DNA of 64,000 nucleotides, taken from positions 1 through 64,000 of the forward strand of contig DUZU01000011.1 in NCBI GenBank assembly GCA_013349285.1. Reading direction: 5' to 3'. A program made the position numbers and the translations under genes. The notes under the pieces were generated by a model. It worked only from the letters and a program-made list of their open reading frames with translations. It was not told where the DNA came from and did no database searches. Source of the DNA: Deltaproteobacteria bacterium (GTDB lineage Bacteria; Desulfobacterota; Desulfobulbia; Desulfobulbales; Desulfurivibrionaceae). This document shows, piece by piece, positions 17,414 through 28,309 of this stretch (positions are counted from its first letter, which is position 1; each line of letters opens with the position of its first letter).

Positions 17414-17476
17414 GACCAACGGGTAACAACAGCGGCAATCGAGCACCATGAATACCGGTGTTGTTACCCGTTGGTC
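17414..17476. repeat. perfect 18-bp inverted repeat
   Basis: GACCAACGGGTAACAACA at 17414 is the exact reverse complement of 17459-17476, with a 27-base loop. No T run follows on either strand, so it is not a standard intrinsic terminator. It lies between the 41-residue membrane gene and the LpxR-like gene. It could be an RNA hairpin, a protein-binding site or the footprint of a small mobile element. Confidence 0.8.
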
Positions 17477-17497
17477 GAGCTTAAATATCCCCGGCGC

Positions 17498-18553
17498 ATG
17501 AACCCCTTTTCTCGACCATTTTCCCCCCGGCAACTGCGCGCCACGGTCCTGATCATCCTCTATCTCACATGGCAAACCGCCGGCTGCGCCCTGGCGGAGG
17601 AACAACAAAGCACCGAGCCCCCCTGGACCTTCAGTATATATTTTGAAAACGACCTGTTCACCGGCACCGACCGCAACTACACCAACGGCATCAAGCTTGC
17701 CCTGATCTCTCCGGATCTCAAAAAATTTGCCGACAGCGGCAAGTTGCCGGACTGGAGCCTGAAGTACGTAAAAAAGCTTCCCTTTATCAACAAACCCGAC
17801 CCGGAGTTAACCCACAAGGTTGAATTCTCTATCGGCCAAAACATGTACACCCCGGCCGACATCAGCTCCGCCGAATTGATCCCCGACGACCGCCCCTATG
17901 CGGGCTGGAGTTATTTCGGAGCCGGCTTTCACACCAAGAGCCAACGGATGATGGACACCATCGAGCTCCAATTCGGCATGGTCGGCCCTGATTCAGGCGC
18001 CGATGAAACCCAAAAATTGGTACATGAACTCCGCCGCCTGCAACGGCCGAACGGCTGGGAACACCAGCTGAAAAACGAACCGGGCTTCGCGGCCATCTAT
18101 GAACGAAAATGGCGGCTCCCGGCCATCACCAGCCCTGACCGGTGGGGCTTTGACGCCGTCGCCCATCTGGGATGCGCCCTGGGCAATGTCTACACCTATG
18201 CCAACACCGGCCTGGAGGCGCGCTTCGGCTACCACCTGCCCGATGATTTCGGGGTTACCCTGATCAGACCGGCTGGCAACACCAGATTTTCAACCAATGA
18301 TCAGCGCGGCGGCTATATCTTTGCCGCGATCAACGGTCGCGCCGTGGCCCGGGATATCTTTCTCGACGGCAACACCCTGGCCGACAGCCACCATGTTACC
18401 AAGGAACCTTTGGTCACTGATATCGCCGGCGGCGTGGCCCTTTATTTTCAGAGATTCAAAATAACCTGGACCCAACTGCTGCGAACCAAAGAATTTAAGG
18501 CGCAGCCGGATAACCACAGTTTCGGCTCAATTACCTTTTCCTTCTTTTTTTAA
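17498..18553 (+). CDS. LpxR-family outer membrane lipid A 3'-O-deacylase-like protein
   Basis: A 351-residue secreted protein from the ATG at 17498. The track start 53 codons earlier lies within the inverted repeat and is rejected. A signal peptide ends near GCALAEE. The mature N terminus FSIYFENDLFTGTDRNYTNG carries the END and YTNG signatures of the LpxR (DUF2219) beta barrel, whose Asn-Asp pair is catalytic in Salmonella LpxR. The C terminus ends in alternating aromatic strands with a final Phe, typical of barrels. LpxR removes the 3'-acyloxyacyl chain of lipid A; activity here is inferred from the family. Confidence 0.8.
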   Translation: MNPFSRPFSPRQLRATVLIILYLTWQTAGCALAEEQQSTEPPWTFSIYFENDLFTGTDRNYTNGIKLALISPDLKKFADSGKLPDWSLKYVKKLPFINKPDPELTHKVEFSIGQNMYTPADISSAELIPDDRPYAGWSYFGAGFHTKSQRMMDTIELQFGMVGPDSGADETQKLVHELRRLQRPNGWEHQLKNEPGFAAIYERKWRLPAITSPDRWGFDAVAHLGCALGNVYTYANTGLEARFGYHLPDDFGVTLIRPAGNTRFSTNDQRGGYIFAAINGRAVARDIFLDGNTLADSHHVTKEPLVTDIAGGVALYFQRFKITWTQLLRTKEFKAQPDNHSFGSITFSFFF

Positions 18554-18627
18554 AAAACAAAGAAATGGTATAATATTTAAATAGAAATAATACTTACCGC
18601 TAATAATCAGCAAAAGGTGGAGGAACC

Positions 18628-18975
18628 ATGCCCCTGAGAAACTTTCCCAAAGAAGAAAAAAAATTCGAGATCCAGACCTATGAAAGACCGGAAGACGAGC
18701 AGCAGCTGCGCAACACCCATGTGGCATTTTCCGGCTCACCCCAGAAACACCCCTTCAACCCGGATAAGGTAATCCTGGTCTCCGACCCGTACAGCACCAA
18801 CACCTTCTATTATGAATTCAACACCAGCGACATCACTTACGTGGAAGAACTTGCCAACATCGTCAACATCGAAGGAGTGGTCATTCCCATGGCCAGGATC
18901 TGGGTAAAACGCAAAAGTATCGCGGTTCGCAGCACCCCGTTTATCGTGGAACACACCGTGACCAGAAATAATTAA
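18628..18975 (+). CDS. conserved hypothetical protein, 115 residues
   Basis: A soluble protein preceded by a good GGAGGAACC ribosome-binding site. It begins MPLRNFPKEEKKFEIQTY and has a central block (PDKVILVSDPYSTNTFYYEF) followed by TYVEELANIVNIEGV and ARIWVKRKSIAVR. I recall similar short proteins in sulfate reducers, some labelled inorganic pyrophosphatase Ppa. The sequence shows none of the Asp-rich motifs of known pyrophosphatases, so I would not use that name. No function is assigned. Confidence 0.75.
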   Translation: MPLRNFPKEEKKFEIQTYERPEDEQQLRNTHVAFSGSPQKHPFNPDKVILVSDPYSTNTFYYEFNTSDITYVEELANIVNIEGVVIPMARIWVKRKSIAVRSTPFIVEHTVTRNN

Positions 18976-19054
18976 CCTCCTGATCCGACGTTTTTTTATA
19001 ACACTGGCTCGCGGTCACTAATTTTTTTTTTCGCCGGGTTCTTAATTTTTTAGA

Positions 19055-19084
19055 TTTTTTTTTTTTTTTTTGCGACACTAAAAT
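19055..19084 (+). promoter_or_regulatory. poly-T tract overlapping a candidate uspA promoter
   Basis: A run of 17 T (19055-19071) lies directly before a TAAAAT -10-like box at 19079-19084. The place where a -35 box would sit (about 19056-19061) is inside the run. A second run of ten T lies 24 bases earlier. A GAGG stretch and the uspA ATG follow. The promoter call is by eye. Confidence 0.35.
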
Positions 19085-19142
19085 TAGAGGAGCAACAACC
19101 GACAACAAACCATAAATCGTCAATAACCACCGGGGTAGCCCC

Positions 19143-19589
19143 ATGAAAGACATTAAAAAGATTCTGGTGCCGATTGATTTCACCGCACACTCGGAAAAAA
19201 TCGTTGAATCAGCCGCCCTGGTGGCCGGCAAATTCGAGGCGTTGCTTGAGGTCGTTTTTGTCGTTGAAACCCTGGAGGGCTATGCCGGTTTTGCCGTGCC
19301 GCACATCTCGCTGGATAACCTGGAAAAGGATTTGATCAACCGGGCCCAAAACAAAATGGAAGATTTCATCAATGATTTCCCCCACAAAAACATCTCGTTC
19401 AACGGCAAGGTCCTCTACGGCAAGGTAGCCGAACAGATCGTAAACCATGCCGAGGCTGAAGGTTGCGACCTGATTGTAATCGGCACCCAGACCTGCAGAG
19501 GACTTGAAAAAATGATCTTCGGCAGTGTTACCGAAAAGGTCATAAAAAGTGCCGCCTGCCCGGTACTGACCCTTAACCCTTGTATCTAA
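19143..19589 (+). CDS. universal stress protein, UspA family
   Basis: A 148-residue single-domain Usp. It starts KKILVPIDFTAHSEKIVESA, the usual first strand and nucleotide-contacting loop, and ends with the ATP-binding block GTQTCRGLEKMIFGSVTEKV, close to the G2xG9xGS pattern though one Gly is replaced. It probably binds ATP or AMP and dimerises. Usp proteins rise under starvation and redox stress. The T17 tract upstream may affect its expression. Confidence 0.9.
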   Translation: MKDIKKILVPIDFTAHSEKIVESAALVAGKFEALLEVVFVVETLEGYAGFAVPHISLDNLEKDLINRAQNKMEDFINDFPHKNISFNGKVLYGKVAEQIVNHAEAEGCDLIVIGTQTCRGLEKMIFGSVTEKVIKSAACPVLTLNPCI

Positions 19590-19630
19590 AAATATTTCAC
19601 CATCACCAAACTTTTTTTAAGGAGCCAAAC

Positions 19631-19813
19631 ATGAACATGGTTGCCGTTAAAGCCAAAGCCAAAGAAATGGGAATACAAACAGCCAAAATGCGCAAAGCGG
19701 AACTAATTCGCGCAATTCAACAAGCAGAAGGACATTTCCCCTGCTTTGAGACGGCAAAAGACTACTGTGATCAAATGGATTGTTGCTGGCGGGAAGATTG
19801 CCTGCCCCAATAA
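19631..19813 (+). CDS. small SAP-like, cysteine-rich protein
   Basis: A 60-residue protein starting at the ATG after AAGGAG; the longer track start is rejected. Residues 1-32 (VKAKAKEMGIQTAKMRKAELIRAIQ) form the two short helices of a SAP-type nucleic-acid-binding module. The C-terminal half holds five cysteines (PCFETAKDYCDQMDCCWREDC), a spacing that recurs in small SAP-like proteins of anaerobes and may bind metal. The function is unknown. Confidence 0.75.
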   Translation: MNMVAVKAKAKEMGIQTAKMRKAELIRAIQQAEGHFPCFETAKDYCDQMDCCWREDCLPQ

Positions 19814-19962
19814 TTATTTCTTGCAACACTATCATTTTTTTCTTAATTAACTCAAAAATTAATCATGGGACAATAATTCCCAGGCGGATGCTGTTATGCA
19901 TCGACCACGCACACCGGCATGGCGCTTTTTTCTCTTAATAACAAGACGTTAAGGTCTACTCC

Positions 19963-20259
19963 ATGGCAAAAAATATTATCCCCGTTGAAGGAAACTGGTA
20001 CAAATCCCTTGATACCGGAGAAACACTTTCGGTTGTGACTTTTGATGAAGACGAGGGGATCGTCGAAGTTCAGTATTATGACGGTGATCTTGACGAGATT
20101 GACATTGAACAATGGGAAGAACTCTCATTGAAACAAATTGATCAACCGGAAGATTTCCTCGGCGATGACGACGACCTTGATGACGACGACGCCCACTACG
20201 ACATGGATGACATGGATTCGGATCAATGGGGGGACCCCCTGTTAGATCTTGATGATTAA
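19963..20259 (+). CDS. small acidic protein (DUF6763-like)
   Basis: 98 residues. The N-terminal 60 form a small beta domain (EGNWYKSLDTGETLSVVTFD, EVQYYDGDLDEIDIEQW) resembling the DUF6763-type proteins of proteobacteria. The last 38 residues are almost all Asp and Glu (GDDDDLDDDDAHYD), giving a strongly negative tail. There is no signal peptide or membrane helix. The acidic tail could mimic nucleic acid or bind cations. The function is unknown. Confidence 0.7.
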   Translation: MAKNIIPVEGNWYKSLDTGETLSVVTFDEDEGIVEVQYYDGDLDEIDIEQWEELSLKQIDQPEDFLGDDDDLDDDDAHYDMDDMDSDQWGDPLLDLDD

Positions 20260-20350
20260 AACCGAGCGGATTTTTTGCGGCACCTCATTTTTGAGAAGAC
20301 ACTAACTAACCGTTTTTTTTTCGGTGAAAAGCATAACTCAGGAGGTCAGA

Positions 20351-20713
20351 ATGACGAAACAACTCTCGTTCAGCAAGTATGAAAACCAGGCAATGCCGAG
20401 TTTCAGAGACAAAACGAACATGGCTGAATCCACAGAGGATGTAAAAAAATTTTTCCGCTACACGACCCAGGAACTATTTACCAATATTTTTGAAGGCCAA
20501 ATAGAGATCACCCAAGACGATATTGTGCTCTCCAACGGAGATGAGCCCTATTTCACGGTAAGCGAGAGGTTGCTGGCCCTGGACCATTTCACCTCGGTCT
20601 GGAACAGCTCCGACCTGCCCCGCATGACCGGACGCCTGGCCAAGACCGCGATGAACCGCTGCCGGCATCTGGAAAAACATCCGGAAAAAACCAACTCAAA
20701 AATAAGGATGTAA
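20351..20713 (+). CDS. hypothetical protein, 120 residues
   Basis: I use the ATG at 20351, preceded five bases away by a strong AGGAGG, rather than the track start nine codons earlier. The protein is soluble, with a central LFTNIFEGQIEITQDDIVLSN segment and a basic helical C terminus. I recognise no domain. A hairpin terminator follows within 20 bases. Confidence 0.65.
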   Translation: MTKQLSFSKYENQAMPSFRDKTNMAESTEDVKKFFRYTTQELFTNIFEGQIEITQDDIVLSNGDEPYFTVSERLLALDHFTSVWNSSDLPRMTGRLAKTAMNRCRHLEKHPEKTNSKIRM

Positions 20714-20725
20714 CCGCATAACCAA

Positions 20726-20756
20726 GGGGGCGCGGTGAATTTCGCGCCCCTTCCTC
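20726..20756 (+). terminator. GC-rich hairpin between convergent genes
   Basis: An eight-base-pair stem GGGGCGCG/CGCGCCCC with an eight-base loop is followed by TTCCT. It separates the plus-strand hypothetical gene from the convergent TauE gene and may end both transcripts. The T tract is weak. Confidence 0.55.
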
Positions 20757-20778
20757 AAGGTTTCCTCCCGCCATAAAC

Positions 20779-21663
20779 CTATAACGCCGTCAACAGATAC
20801 CTGCAGGCCACAATGAGCAACACCACGAAAAGCCCGACCTTGATCGGCTGTTCGGGAATATGGCGCTGGGTTTTAGCCCCCAGATAGCCGCCCAAGGCGC
20901 CGCCCAGACCAAAGAAAGCACCCAACAGATAATCGGGCCTGGTTTCCAGCCCTCCTGAAAAAAAACCAAAATGATAAACCAGCACCCCGACAACCGAACA
21001 CATAAAGGTGCCGAATAACGAGGCCCCGGCCACGCTGTGCACCGGCAGTCGCAACACCGAAATACAAAAAGGAGCGAGCACCGCACCGCCCCCGATCCCA
21101 TAGGCGCCGCCCACTACTCCGACGATGGTGGCCAGTGAAAATAAAGGCAGGGGCGCAAAACTTATCTTTTGCCCGTCAAACTCATAACTGATCCGAGCCA
21201 GACCGACATGCCCGGTTTTAATCTGGGCGCTTTTGCAAGGGGGTGCAGCCGGACCGCCGGCGGCGCCGAAGATTTTTCTGCCCATCAACCAGGCCAGATA
21301 GAGCAAAACCAGGCCGGCAAAAGGCTTGAAATCCGCCGGGTCGGCCAGATAACGAATTCGCAGCAAATAACCGAGAACAATCCCCGGGCAACTGCCGAGA
21401 ACAATCACCGCAGCCAACGGCCAATTCATCCGCCCCTCCTGGGCATAACGAAAAACCGTGCCGGGAATGGCAATAATATTGTAGGTGAAATTGGTGCCGG
21501 ATACCCCAGGACTGGTATAGCCGAGCACACTCATCTGAAAAGGCAGCAGCAAAAAGGCGCCGGTCACCCCGCCCATGGCGCCGAAATATGCGAGAAAAAA
21601 CGCCACCAACGGCGGCAGCCAGATAAAGGTTTCAACCTGGGCTATCGGAAAAAAAATATGCAT
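20779..21663 (-). CDS. sulfite exporter TauE/SafE family permease
   Basis: A 294-residue inner-membrane protein with about eight hydrophobic helices in two halves, the TauE/SafE plan. The family-typical glycine-rich segments VGGAYGIGGGAVLAPF and FGLGGALGGYLGAK are present, and the start is MHIFFPIAQVETFIWLPPLV. Family members export sulfite, sulfoacetate or other organosulfur anions. In a sulfur-metabolising anaerobe a role in sulfur anion traffic is plausible, but the substrate cannot be read from sequence. It is transcribed alone. Confidence 0.88.
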   Translation of the reverse strand: MHIFFPIAQVETFIWLPPLVAFFLAYFGAMGGVTGAFLLLPFQMSVLGYTSPGVSGTNFTYNIIAIPGTVFRYAQEGRMNWPLAAVIVLGSCPGIVLGYLLRIRYLADPADFKPFAGLVLLYLAWLMGRKIFGAAGGPAAPPCKSAQIKTGHVGLARISYEFDGQKISFAPLPLFSLATIVGVVGGAYGIGGGAVLAPFCISVLRLPVHSVAGASLFGTFMCSVVGVLVYHFGFFSGGLETRPDYLLGAFFGLGGALGGYLGAKTQRHIPEQPIKVGLFVVLLIVACRYLLTAL

Positions 21664-21830
21664 TTACCCACCCTCTGACCAGCTAACGTCAATCCATAAC
21701 AGAGCAAAACAGGAATAAAGAGAACAAAAAAAAAAGCGAAACGGCAACGATTATACTCAACGACAAAACGCACAACTGCCCAGACAGCATTAATAGGGAA
21801 GCGGATGTGCAATCCCCCTGGCTTCACATT

Positions 21831-22232
21831 TTATAGCCGGGCAAAGTTGGACAAGCGAAAGGCCCTCTCGATACTCTCTTCAAGAATCGGCCGGGTAAAG
21901 GGTTTGACCACATATTCGCTGACCTTGGCCTGGATGGCCTCAAGCAGTAAGTGGGGCTGAGCCTCGGCTGAAATCATAATAAAGGGGAGATCCTTGGTGG
22001 CGGCGTCGGCCCTTAATCTCCGAAGAAGGTCAATCCCTTGCATGCCCGGCATGCACCAGTCGGACAAAACCAAATCAATCTTTTGCCTGCCCAGAACGGC
22101 AAGGGCTTTTTCCGCACTATTCACCTCACAAACAGAGCTGATTCCCATGCCTAATAAATGTCGGATAATAATCCGGCGCATCACCGCCGAATCATCAACC
22201 ACCAGCACCGTCATATTTCGATCAAAAGACAT
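21831..22232 (-). CDS. stand-alone response regulator receiver (CheY-like)
   Basis: 133 residues forming a single receiver domain with no output domain. Acidic pair D13-D14, phosphoacceptor D58 (SDWCMPGMQG), the Ser of MISAE and K110 (VVKPFT) are all in place. CheY-like single receivers act by binding partners such as the flagellar switch or by passing phosphate on. No histidine kinase or chemotaxis gene is adjacent; the chemoreceptor at 31 kb is 9 kb away. Its partner is unknown. Confidence 0.92.
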   Translation of the reverse strand: MSFDRNMTVLVVDDSAVMRRIIIRHLLGMGISSVCEVNSAEKALAVLGRQKIDLVLSDWCMPGMQGIDLLRRLRADAATKDLPFIMISAEAQPHLLLEAIQAKVSEYVVKPFTRPILEESIERAFRLSNFARL

Positions 22233-22336
22233 TGCAACTCTTATTCATTGATGATTAACACCACGTTTCGGCCAACTTGAGGAAAGTGTGATAAAAACAA
22301 AAATATTATGAAGATAATATCGAAGCGTGACAAGTT

Positions 22337-22377
22337 AAAAAAAAAAGAGGAAACCGGTGTTACCCGACTCCCTCTTT
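22337..22377 (-). terminator. rho-independent terminator after tRNA-Arg
   Basis: On the minus strand, AAAGAGG pairs with CCTCTTT around a GC-rich internal loop, followed by a run of ten T. It lies about 12 bases beyond the tRNA 3' end. Confidence 0.7.
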
Positions 22378-22388
22378 GATTTTTTTTA

Positions 22389-22465
22389 TGGTGGGCGAGA
22401 TGGGATTCGAACCCATGACCTTCGGCTTCGGAGGCCGACACTCTATCCAGCTGAGCTACCCGCCC
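22389..22465 (-). tRNA. tRNA-Arg (anticodon CCG)
   Basis: A 77-nt cloverleaf on the minus strand with acceptor GGGCGGG/CTCGCCC, discriminator A and encoded CCA. The anticodon stem TCGGC/GCCGA encloses CCG at 34-36, reading CGG. Confidence 0.95.
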
Positions 22466-22522
22466 ACATAAATTTACTTTAATTTGCGACCTTAAATACC
22501 ATGGATCATTTTTTCAGTAAAG

Positions 22523-23965
22523 TCATTTCCTCACCCCTTTTGCTTGTAACTTGACAAACAATACGGAATCAGTCGTTTCGGTAAGCGCCACCCGTTGATC
22601 GATCCGCCGGCCCGGCAAGGCGATAATGCCATGCCGGTCGGCAAGCACCGGCTCCTGCCACCGCCGGGCCACGGCCACCTTGCAGTCGGTAAAAAAATCT
22701 CCCACCTTTTTACTGCCCGGCCCGCCCAGGGGATAAAATCGGTCGCCCGGCCGATACGATCTTACAGTCAAAGGAAAATCGACCTTTGCCGCATCAAGGT
22801 ATTGCACCTCGGCGCCGGCGGCGGTCAAATCGGCGGGGGGATGCTCAAGCACCTCCAGCACCAGCTCCTTGCCCAGGGCGGCAATCAGGTAACAACCAGG
22901 CTCAACAATAACCTCGGCAAAAGAATTTTGCTCTGCCCGCTCATCACCCCGCAACGCCCCCTGGCCCAAAGGATAGCCGAACTTAAGACTCTCCGAGTCC
23001 TTACTTACCCGCAAGCCGCCGGCCAGGTGCATTCGCCCGCCGACCTCGCCCCGCTCGACCAGCCGCAACAACTGCTCGATCTGTTTGAAGGAAGGCCTGC
23101 ACCCCAACTGCCAGCAGGCCTTCTCCATAATCCGACGCTGCAGGGCCTTGGGCTGAGCCAGCAGGGCCGCCAGGTTGACGCGCAAATCAGTAGGATGTTC
23201 CGGGAGGGGGCCTTCCACTCTAACCACGGCCCCATAAGCCCGGCCTGCCATCTGAGCCAGCAGTTGTTCTTCATCCTGCAAAATCGCGGCCGTCTCCCGC
23301 AACGATTCATAGATATTGGGATTAAACTGCGCGGCCAGAAATGGCAGCAGATCGAGCCTCACTCGATTGCGCAGATAAATTCGGCCTTGATTGGAACTGT
23401 CCTCAAGAAAGGGAAGCTGTTTGGCGGCCAGATAGGCAAGCAGCTCCTTTTTAGCAATGGCGAGCAGGGGCCGGACAACCCCGGAGGCCGCGAGCAAGGG
23501 CATGCCGGATAAGCCGGCCCGCCCGGTCCCCCGAATAAGACGGAGCAACAACTCCTCGGCCTGATCATCGGCGGTATGGGCGACACAAATCTTGCCGGCG
23601 CCATATTTTTTGGCGATCTCGCCAAGAAAACCGTAGCGCAGTTCCCGAGCCGCATGCTCAATGGAAAGCGAATTGTCACGGGCATGGGCTCTGACCTCCA
23701 CCCGCCCGATTTCACAGGCCAACCCCAGATCCGCCGCCGTCCTCTCCACCAGGGCAATCTCCCGGGGCGTCTCCCCGGGCCGCAGGCCATGGTCGACATA
23801 GGCCGCCACCAACGTAAGATCAAGACTGCCGGCCAGCTCGGCCAACAGATGCAACAGGGCCATGGAGTCGGAACCGGCGGAGACCCCAACCACCCAACAC
23901 TCCTTGCCGACCAACAGACCTTCGCCGACAATAACCTGCCTTAGTTTTTTCTCAAGAGGATGCAT
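22523..23965 (-). CDS. tilS: tRNA(Ile)-lysidine synthase
   Basis: Adds lysine to C34 of tRNA-Ile(CAU) so that it reads AUA. The 480-residue protein has the ATP PP-loop VSAGSDSMALL (about 28-38), a common variant of SGGxDS, then AYVDHGLRPGE and HTADDQAEELLLRLIRGTG. The linker and C-terminal TilS domain follow (SYRPGDRFYPLGGPGSKKVGDFFTDCK). Length is in the usual 430-490 range. Its 5' end faces priA across a 350-base divergent gap. Confidence 0.93.
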   Translation of the reverse strand: MHPLEKKLRQVIVGEGLLVGKECWVVGVSAGSDSMALLHLLAELAGSLDLTLVAAYVDHGLRPGETPREIALVERTAADLGLACEIGRVEVRAHARDNSLSIEHAARELRYGFLGEIAKKYGAGKICVAHTADDQAEELLLRLIRGTGRAGLSGMPLLAASGVVRPLLAIAKKELLAYLAAKQLPFLEDSSNQGRIYLRNRVRLDLLPFLAAQFNPNIYESLRETAAILQDEEQLLAQMAGRAYGAVVRVEGPLPEHPTDLRVNLAALLAQPKALQRRIMEKACWQLGCRPSFKQIEQLLRLVERGEVGGRMHLAGGLRVSKDSESLKFGYPLGQGALRGDERAEQNSFAEVIVEPGCYLIAALGKELVLEVLEHPPADLTAAGAEVQYLDAAKVDFPLTVRSYRPGDRFYPLGGPGSKKVGDFFTDCKVAVARRWQEPVLADRHGIIALPGRRIDQRVALTETTDSVLFVKLQAKGVRK

Positions 23966-24315
23966 TTTTATTTAAAATTCAAAATGTTATACATAATGAT
24001 GGTTATCGGACCCATTGATGGCCATCCTATAATGAAATGATAAATTCTTCCCGCAAAAAGCGCATGTTATGCAAGCAAGCAAAATAAACCGGCCAAAGCA
24101 AACGGTATAACTCAACCATCTATTTACACGGCAAAAAACAATTGTATGCGATTTTCAGCAACAATTCAAACAAGGGGGGGCTGCGAATCAAAGCAGGATC
24201 TAAATTATAAAACGCATAAAAAGTCCATGGATATCTGGCAATAGACCATGGGGTCGGTTATTGTTGAATAAACAATAAGCAATTTCACCAACCCATTTTA
24301 AGATAACAATCATCA
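23966..24315. other. divergent intergenic region between tilS and priA
   Basis: 350 AT-rich bases with no convincing gene. The one clear element is the palindrome TTATTGTT/AACAATAA with a five-base loop at 24258-24278, about 40 bases before the priA start. It could be an operator. Two CCATGG boxes lie 25 bases apart nearby (about 24226 and 24245). Promoters for both genes must lie here, but I could not fix them. Confidence 0.5.
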
Positions 24316-26772
<2,457 letters not shown>

Positions 26773-26832
26773 AATTAATTGTCGCAAAAGTATGTTTCAC
26801 AAAAACAATTATGCAAAAAAAGGATAATTTTC

Positions 26833-27357
26833 ATGGCGTTGCGCGAGATCCTCACTTACCCCTTTCCCATCCTCAAAAAAGCTGCCGAACCGGTTAAAGA
26901 ATTCGGCGAGGAACTCGAGCAACTGGTGGCCGACATGGCGGAAACCATGTATGACGCCCCCGGCGTCGGCCTGGCCGCCCCGCAAATCGGCATCCCCTTG
27001 CAACTCTGCGTTATCGACATCATGCCCAAGGACCAAGAACGCGAATTGATCGTGCTCGCCAACCCGAAAATCATCGAGGGCGAGGGCAAGGAGATCGATG
27101 AGGAAGGCTGCCTCAGTGTGCTCGACTATTCAGCCAATGTCCCCCGCTTCACCAAAATAAAGGTCGAGGCCCAGGACATCAAGGGCAACCCCTTGAACTT
27201 TGAGGCGGAAGGTTTTTTTGCCCGGGTGATTCAGCATGAACTCGACCACCTGGACGGCACCCTGTTCATCGACCGGATCAGCAGCCTCAAGCGGACCCTT
27301 TACAAGAAAAAGGTTAAAAAAATGCTGCGGGCCGAAAAAGAGGAAGGCGAAAAATAA
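26833..27357 (+). CDS. def: peptide deformylase
   Basis: Removes the formyl group from new proteins. I start at ATG 26833 (MALREILTYPFPILKK, 174 residues) with AGGA nine bases upstream; the longer track start is unlikely. The three active-site motifs are intact: GVGLAAPQIG, EGCLSV (metal-binding Cys) and QHELDH (metal-binding His pair and catalytic Glu). fmt follows four bases after the stop, pairing removal and addition of the formyl group. Confidence 0.96.
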   Translation: MALREILTYPFPILKKAAEPVKEFGEELEQLVADMAETMYDAPGVGLAAPQIGIPLQLCVIDIMPKDQERELIVLANPKIIEGEGKEIDEEGCLSVLDYSANVPRFTKIKVEAQDIKGNPLNFEAEGFFARVIQHELDHLDGTLFIDRISSLKRTLYKKKVKKMLRAEKEEGEK

Positions 27358-27361
27358 AATC

Positions 27362-28309
27362 ATGTCAAACAAACCGTTACGCATCATATTCATGGGCACC
27401 CCCCAGTTTGCCGTCCCCTCGCTGCAGGCCCTGCTCGACCACGGCGAACAGGTGGTTGCGGTGATCTGCCAGCCTGACCGCCCCTGCGGCCGCGGCTGCA
27501 AGGTGACCTCCCCGCCGGTCAAGGATCTGGCCCTACAAGCAGGACTACCGGTTCTCCAGCCCCACAAGGTAAAAAGCGAAGAATTCCTGGAAGAGCTCCG
27601 GGCCTACGCGCCGGATTTGATCATCGTTACCGCTTACGGACGGATCCTGCCCGGCCCGGTCCTCAACCTGCCGCCCTTGGGCACCATCAACGTGCATGGC
27701 TCCCTGCTCCCTAATTACCGGGGCTCGGCTCCCATCCAATGGGCAATCCTTAATGGCGACAAGGAAACCGGGATAACCATCATGCAGATGGACGAGGGGA
27801 TGGACACCGGCGACATGCTGCTGAGCGGGGCCTTACCCATTTCGGAAGAGGACACCACCGTCACCCTGAGCGAGAAGATGTCGATGCTGGGCGCGGAGTT
27901 ACTGATCAAGGCCCTGGAAAAACTAAAAAAAGGGCAACTGCCCCCCCACAAACAGGATGAGGCCCTGGCCACCGCCTCGCCGCCGCTGTGCAAACACCAG
28001 AGCGTGATCGACTGGAGCAAGTCGGCCTGGGAGATCAGCTGCCAGATCCGCGGCCTGGAGCCCTGGCCCCTGGCCTCTACCACCTACAACCAAAAATGGC
28101 TGCGCTTGTTCAAACCGTTGGTGGTTAAGGGGATTGTCACCGAACCGGCCGGCACCCTCTGTAATGCCGACAAAAACGGCATATTATTTGCCACAGGTAA
28201 AGATTACCTGCTGATCAGGGAAGTACAGCTGGAGGGCGCCAAACGAATGGGCGCCGCCGCCTTTTTATGCGGCCGCCCCCTGCCCTGCGGGATCAGGCTG
28301 CCCACATGA
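27362..28309 (+). CDS. fmt: methionyl-tRNA formyltransferase
   Basis: Transfers formyl from 10-formyltetrahydrofolate to Met-tRNA(fMet). It has 315 residues from ATG 27362; the track start lies inside def. The start RIIFMGTPQFAVPSLQALL, the folate-site block HGSLLPNYRGSAPIQWAI and the later MDEGMDTGD segment are typical, and the C-terminal OB-like domain is present. Its stop overlaps the next start as ATGA, showing translational coupling. Confidence 0.96.
   Translation: MSNKPLRIIFMGTPQFAVPSLQALLDHGEQVVAVICQPDRPCGRGCKVTSPPVKDLALQAGLPVLQPHKVKSEEFLEELRAYAPDLIIVTAYGRILPGPVLNLPPLGTINVHGSLLPNYRGSAPIQWAILNGDKETGITIMQMDEGMDTGDMLLSGALPISEEDTTVTLSEKMSMLGAELLIKALEKLKKGQLPPHKQDEALATASPPLCKHQSVIDWSKSAWEISCQIRGLEPWPLASTTYNQKWLRLFKPLVVKGIVTEPAGTLCNADKNGILFATGKDYLLIREVQLEGAKRMGAAAFLCGRPLPCGIRLPT

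Noticed and set aside
17414-17476. Intrinsic terminator
   Set aside because: The stem is strong, but no T run follows on either strand.
17339-17497. Upstream extension of the LpxR-like ORF
   Set aside because: It crosses the inverted repeat and overlaps the 41-residue gene; the signal peptide starts at 17498.
19143-20713. Toxin-antitoxin or anti-phage module among the small genes
   Set aside because: None of the proteins shows a toxin, antitoxin or defence domain.
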